NCBI GenBank assembly: GCA_002376325.1
Contig: DFMR01000140.1
Coordinates: 1 to 16,024 of the forward strand
From: Proteobacteria bacterium UBA3588
Lineage (GTDB): Bacteria; Pseudomonadota; Gammaproteobacteria; Thiohalomonadales; Thiohalomonadaceae
DNA: 16,024 bases
Reading direction: 5' to 3'
The notes under the pieces were generated by a model. It was not told where the DNA came from. It worked only from the letters and a program-made list of their open reading frames with translations, and did no database searches. Every line of letters begins with the position of its first letter. Positions within the stretch are counted from its first letter, which is position 1. This document shows, one piece after another, positions 13,643-16,024 of the stretch. Position numbers and translations under genes: made by a program.

Positions 13643-13693
13643 TAAACGCAAAGAACGCGGGCGTTAAGGTTCGCCCACTTCGCGTTCTTTGCG
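13643..13693. repeat. Compound hairpin repeat between convergent ubiV and ubiT
   Basis: CGCAAAGAACGCG (13647-13659) and CGCGTTCTTTGCG (13681-13693) are a perfect 13-bp inverted repeat. Inside it GGGCG (13659-13663) pairs with CGCCC (13672-13676). It lies 17 bases after the ubiV stop and 19 bases after the ubiT stop, so it may act as a two-way terminator, although T-runs are poor on both sides. One arm resembles the single half-copy at 3027-3044. Confidence 0.65.
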
Positions 13694-13712
13694 CCTTTGT
13701 GTTGAATGCCTG

Positions 13713-14210
13713 TCAGTGATGCAGTGCTGCCTGTATTCGCCGATCCAGACTCAGGCGTTCGACGGCCCGCTCGATCAGCGGCGCCAGACGCGGTCCGGCG
13801 ACTGCGGCGACATGGATGCGCCAATCGAAATCCATGCCGTCCAGTAGATTCTTGACGTAAAGGCCCGTCTCCGTCTCCCCTTCGATATTCAAGCGGCGGG
13901 CGAAGAACAGGGTGTCCGGGTCCTCGCTGCGGCTGGCGAGCAGCCAGAACTCCTCCAGCCGTCCACTGATACGCACATCCCACTGTTTGCCGCCGGCGCG
14001 CACCAGCCGGTTACCGCGAATGGCGAAGATGATCTCGGTACGGGTGTCGGTGATGGCGATGGCGAGGCGCTTGCCGTCGAGATCATACAGTTGATCGGTG
14101 ACGTACTGTCCCTTCAGCAGATGGTTGAAGAGGCGTGACAGAAGTTCGCTGTGCACCGCATTGGGCAGCAGACGCAACAGTGCGGAGAGGGGAAGCAGTT
14201 GCAGGCGCAT
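13713..14210 (-). CDS. ubiT: Anaerobic ubiquinone accessory factor UbiT (SCP2 domain)
   Basis: UbiT is the SCP2-domain lipid carrier required for oxygen-independent ubiquinone synthesis, the counterpart of UbiJ. The protein has 165 residues, close to the E. coli length. After a short hydrophobic N-terminal region (LLPLSALLRLLP) the SCP2 part runs through LDGKRLAIAITDTRTEIIFAI and SGRLEEFWLLASRSEDPDTL. The family signature ARRLNIEGETETGLYVKNLLD occupies about 104-124. The ATG at 14210 has only a weak upstream GGTGG. The FNR box at 14278-14291 is 41.5 bases upstream of the start predicted from GATACT (14255-14250), giving a leader of about 33 bases. It is convergent with ubiV rather than next to ubiU on one strand. 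Confidence 0.94.
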   Translation of the reverse strand: MRLQLLPLSALLRLLPNAVHSELLSRLFNHLLKGQYVTDQLYDLDGKRLAIAITDTRTEIIFAIRGNRLVRAGGKQWDVRISGRLEEFWLLASRSEDPDTLFFARRLNIEGETETGLYVKNLLDGMDFDWRIHVAAVAGPRLAPLIERAVERLSLDRRIQAALHH

Positions 14211-14277
14211 AGGCTGTAGCCACCGTGTCGTTTAAAAACTCAGAAAAAAAGTATCGCAGGTCCAGCCTGGTATCTTA

Positions 14278-14291
14278 TTGATCTGGGTCAA
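14278..14291. promoter_or_regulatory. FNR/ANR box between ubiT and the P-type ATPase gene
   Basis: TTGATCTGGGTCAA matches TTGAT-N4-ATCAA at 9 of 10 fixed positions. Leftward, GATACT (14255-14250) as -10 places the box centre at -41.5 for ubiT. Rightward, TATCCT (14315-14320) places it at -42.5 for the ATPase gene. The geometry suits activation by an FNR-type regulator in both directions. Apart from the box and the -10 candidates, nothing else was recognised in the left half of this 189-base gap. Confidence 0.8.
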
Positions 14292-14361
14292 CAATATCTA
14301 CCGGGAATCATCAGTATCCTGCGACTGTCCAACTGACTGGTGCAGTAAGGCATTGTGCTAG

Positions 14362-14390
14362 CCTTGCGGGACGGCCAAGACGTAGCAAGG
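14362..14390 (+). promoter_or_regulatory. Inverted repeat covering the ribosome binding site of the ATPase gene
   Basis: CCTTGC (14362-14367) and GCAAGG (14385-14390) are perfect 6-bp arms with 17 bases between. The right arm includes the first half of the Shine-Dalgarno AAGGGAG (14387-14393) that serves the GTG at 14400. In RNA the pairing could hide that site; as DNA it might be an operator. Six pairs could also arise by chance. Confidence 0.3.
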
Positions 14391-14399
14391 GAGCGATTT

Positions 14400-16024
14400 G
14401 TGGCGGAGAAGACGAACCATCGGCTTTCCATCGGCGGCATGAGTTGCGCCGGCTGCGTGGCGGCGGTGCAGGACGCGTTGCGCAAGGTGCCGGGCGTCGC
14501 CGAGGCCAGCGTCAATTTCGCCCAACGCACCGCCCGGGTACAGGGCGAGGTGGAGGCGGACATATTGATCCATGCGGTGACCGACGCCGGTTATCAGGCG
14601 GCCGAGCTCAGTGGGATGGGCGACGAGCAGGCGGAGCGCGAGGCCGGGGAGACGGAATATCGCGCCTTGTTGAAGAGGTCTGCGCTGGCGGCGCTGGTCG
14701 GTGCGCCGCTGCTGCTCGGCGGCTGGCTCGATGGGTTGCCGCCGCTGACCACCAACAACGGCCAGGTGTTCTGGCTGGCCGCCGGTATTGCCACCTTGGC
14801 GGTGCTGTCATATTCGGGACGCCGGTTCTTCGTCGGCGCATGGCGGCAGTTCAGGCACCACAACGCCAACATGGACGCATTGGTCGCGCTGGGGACCGGC
14901 GCCGCCTGGTGCTACTCCATGGCGATCGTCGTCGCGCCCCATACGGTTCCGACCCTGGCGCAGCATGCCTATTTCGATGCGGCGGCGGTGATCATCGCAC
15001 TGATCAATCTCGGTTCGGCTCTGGAGATGCGGGCACGCGCCAAGAGCTCGGAGGCGATCAAGCGCCTCGTCGGCCTGCAGCCGCAGACGGCGCGGGTGGT
15101 GCGCGAGGGCCGGGAGGTCGGCACTCCCGTCGCCGAGGTCGGGCTGGGGGATATCTTGCGGGTGCGTCCGGGAGAGCGCCTGCCGGTGGACGGCATCATC
15201 GTCGACGGTCACTCCAGGGTGGATGAATCGATGATCAGCGGCGAGCCGCTGGCGGTGGCGAAACAGGTGGGCGACGAAGTGGTGGGCGGCACCCTCAATA
15301 CCTCGGGCTCCTTCCTCTACCAAGCGAGGCGCATCGGTAAGGAGACGGTGCTGGCGCGCATCATTGAAATGGTGCGCTCCGCCCAGGCGGGCAAGCCGGC
15401 GCTCGGCCGGCTGGCCGACAGGGTCGCTTCGGTGTTCGTCCCCGGTGTCCTGATTATCGCCGTCATCACCTTTCTCCTCTGGTTCAACCTCGGTCCCACG
15501 CCGGTGGTCTCCTCTGCCGTCGTTGCCGCTATGACGGTGCTGATCATCGCCTCCCCCTGCGCCCTGGGGCTGGCGACGCCCATTTCGGTAATGGTCGGCG
15601 TCGGCAAGGCGGCGGAGTACGGCGTGTTGATCCGCAACGGCGAGGCGTTGCAGCAGGCCGGCCGCTTGACCACGGTGGTGCTGGACCATACCGGTACCGT
15701 GACCGCAGGCCGGCCCCGAGTGACGACGGTGGTGCCGCGCGGCTGGCTCGACGGCAACCAATTGCTGGAGATCGCCGCCACCGTCGAAGCGGCAGCGGAA
15801 CATCCGCTGGCGTCCGCGGTGGTCGCCGCCGCCGATGAAAAGGGGTTGGGGCGGCTGGAGATGTCCGGCTTCGAGGCGGCGAGCGGACGCGGCGTACTGG
15901 CCTGGATGAATCAGCAGCGTGTCTTGCTGGGTAATCGCCTCTGGATGGATGAAAACGGCGTCGATGTCGGCGAGCTGGCGCAGCAGGCGGAGCAGTTGGC
16001 GGCGCAGGGGCAGATCCCGCTCTA
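14400..16024 (+). CDS. Heavy-metal P1B-type ATPase with variant SPC and DHTGT motifs, C-terminus beyond the window
   Basis: This is a CopA-like metal-pumping ATPase in the inner membrane; 541 codons are present and the frame is open at the right edge. The N-terminal HMA domain shows GGMSCAGC (C16, C19). Membrane segments follow, then the actuator motif SGEP (280-283), the transmembrane metal motif IIASPCALGLATP (S385-P386-C387), the phosphorylation motif LDHTGTVTAG (D429) and the N-domain EHPLAS (H468-P469). Cu(I) pumps normally have CPC and nearly all P-type ATPases have DKTGT, so the first cysteine and the lysine are both replaced. The rest of the sequence looks intact. The transported metal is thus uncertain, and the last membrane helices that would help are not visible. 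The GTG start follows AAGGGAG at 6 bases. The gene diverges from ubiT across an FNR box. Confidence 0.9.
   Translation, partial: MAEKTNHRLSIGGMSCAGCVAAVQDALRKVPGVAEASVNFAQRTARVQGEVEADILIHAVTDAGYQAAELSGMGDEQAEREAGETEYRALLKRSALAALVGAPLLLGGWLDGLPPLTTNNGQVFWLAAGIATLAVLSYSGRRFFVGAWRQFRHHNANMDALVALGTGAAWCYSMAIVVAPHTVPTLAQHAYFDAAAVIIALINLGSALEMRARAKSSEAIKRLVGLQPQTARVVREGREVGTPVAEVGLGDILRVRPGERLPVDGIIVDGHSRVDESMISGEPLAVAKQVGDEVVGGTLNTSGSFLYQARRIGKETVLARIIEMVRSAQAGKPALGRLADRVASVFVPGVLIIAVITFLLWFNLGPTPVVSSAVVAAMTVLIIASPCALGLATPISVMVGVGKAAEYGVLIRNGEALQQAGRLTTVVLDHTGTVTAGRPRVTTVVPRGWLDGNQLLEIAATVEAAAEHPLASAVVAAADEKGLGRLEMSGFEAASGRGVLAWMNQQRVLLGNRLWMDENGVDVGELAQQAEQLAAQGQIPL

Overview
The window is a GC-rich, densely coded stretch of chromosome that most resembles a facultatively anaerobic, respiring gammaproteobacterium. 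The hslV-hslU-DUF971-ubiE-ubiJ-ubiB order is typical of that class, and UbiT, UbiU and UbiV are proteobacterial. The sequence does not allow a genus to be named. No rRNA, tRNA, CRISPR array, transposase or phage gene was found.

Layout. Positions 1-440 (minus) hold the 5' part of trhP, a U32-family tRNA hydroxylase. It diverges from an mlaC-like lipid-binding gene that overlaps a Cu/Zn efflux permease (570-2314). Next comes a block on the plus strand: the HslVU protease (2463-4397), a DUF971 protein, then ubiE, ubiJ and ubiB (4935-8094), which belong to the core and aerobic side of ubiquinone synthesis. The stretch 8095-8619 looks empty at first, but it holds a two-way terminator and a convincing 31-residue membrane-protein gene on the minus strand.

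Positions 8620-14400 look like an anaerobiosis island. A flavin oxidoreductase of the nitronate monooxygenase family (minus) diverges from a run of two radical SAM genes followed by ubiU and ubiV. ubiT lies convergent to ubiV and diverges from a heavy-metal P-type ATPase that runs off the right edge. Two near-perfect FNR/ANR boxes (TTGAT-N4-GTCAA) sit in the two divergent promoter regions. Each lies at about -41.5 or -42.5 from a possible -10 element on both sides. A weaker third box lies upstream of the small gene.

How the parts fit: UbiE and UbiB are needed for ubiquinone with or without oxygen. UbiJ organises the oxygen-dependent pathway. UbiT, UbiU and UbiV replace UbiJ and the flavin hydroxylases when oxygen is absent. 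The window therefore carries both branches, and the anaerobic branch appears to be under FNR-type control together with two radical SAM enzymes, a flavin/possible Fe-S oxidoreductase, a small membrane protein and a metal pump, none of which has a settled link to ubiquinone. Several short inverted-repeat families occupy the gaps between genes.
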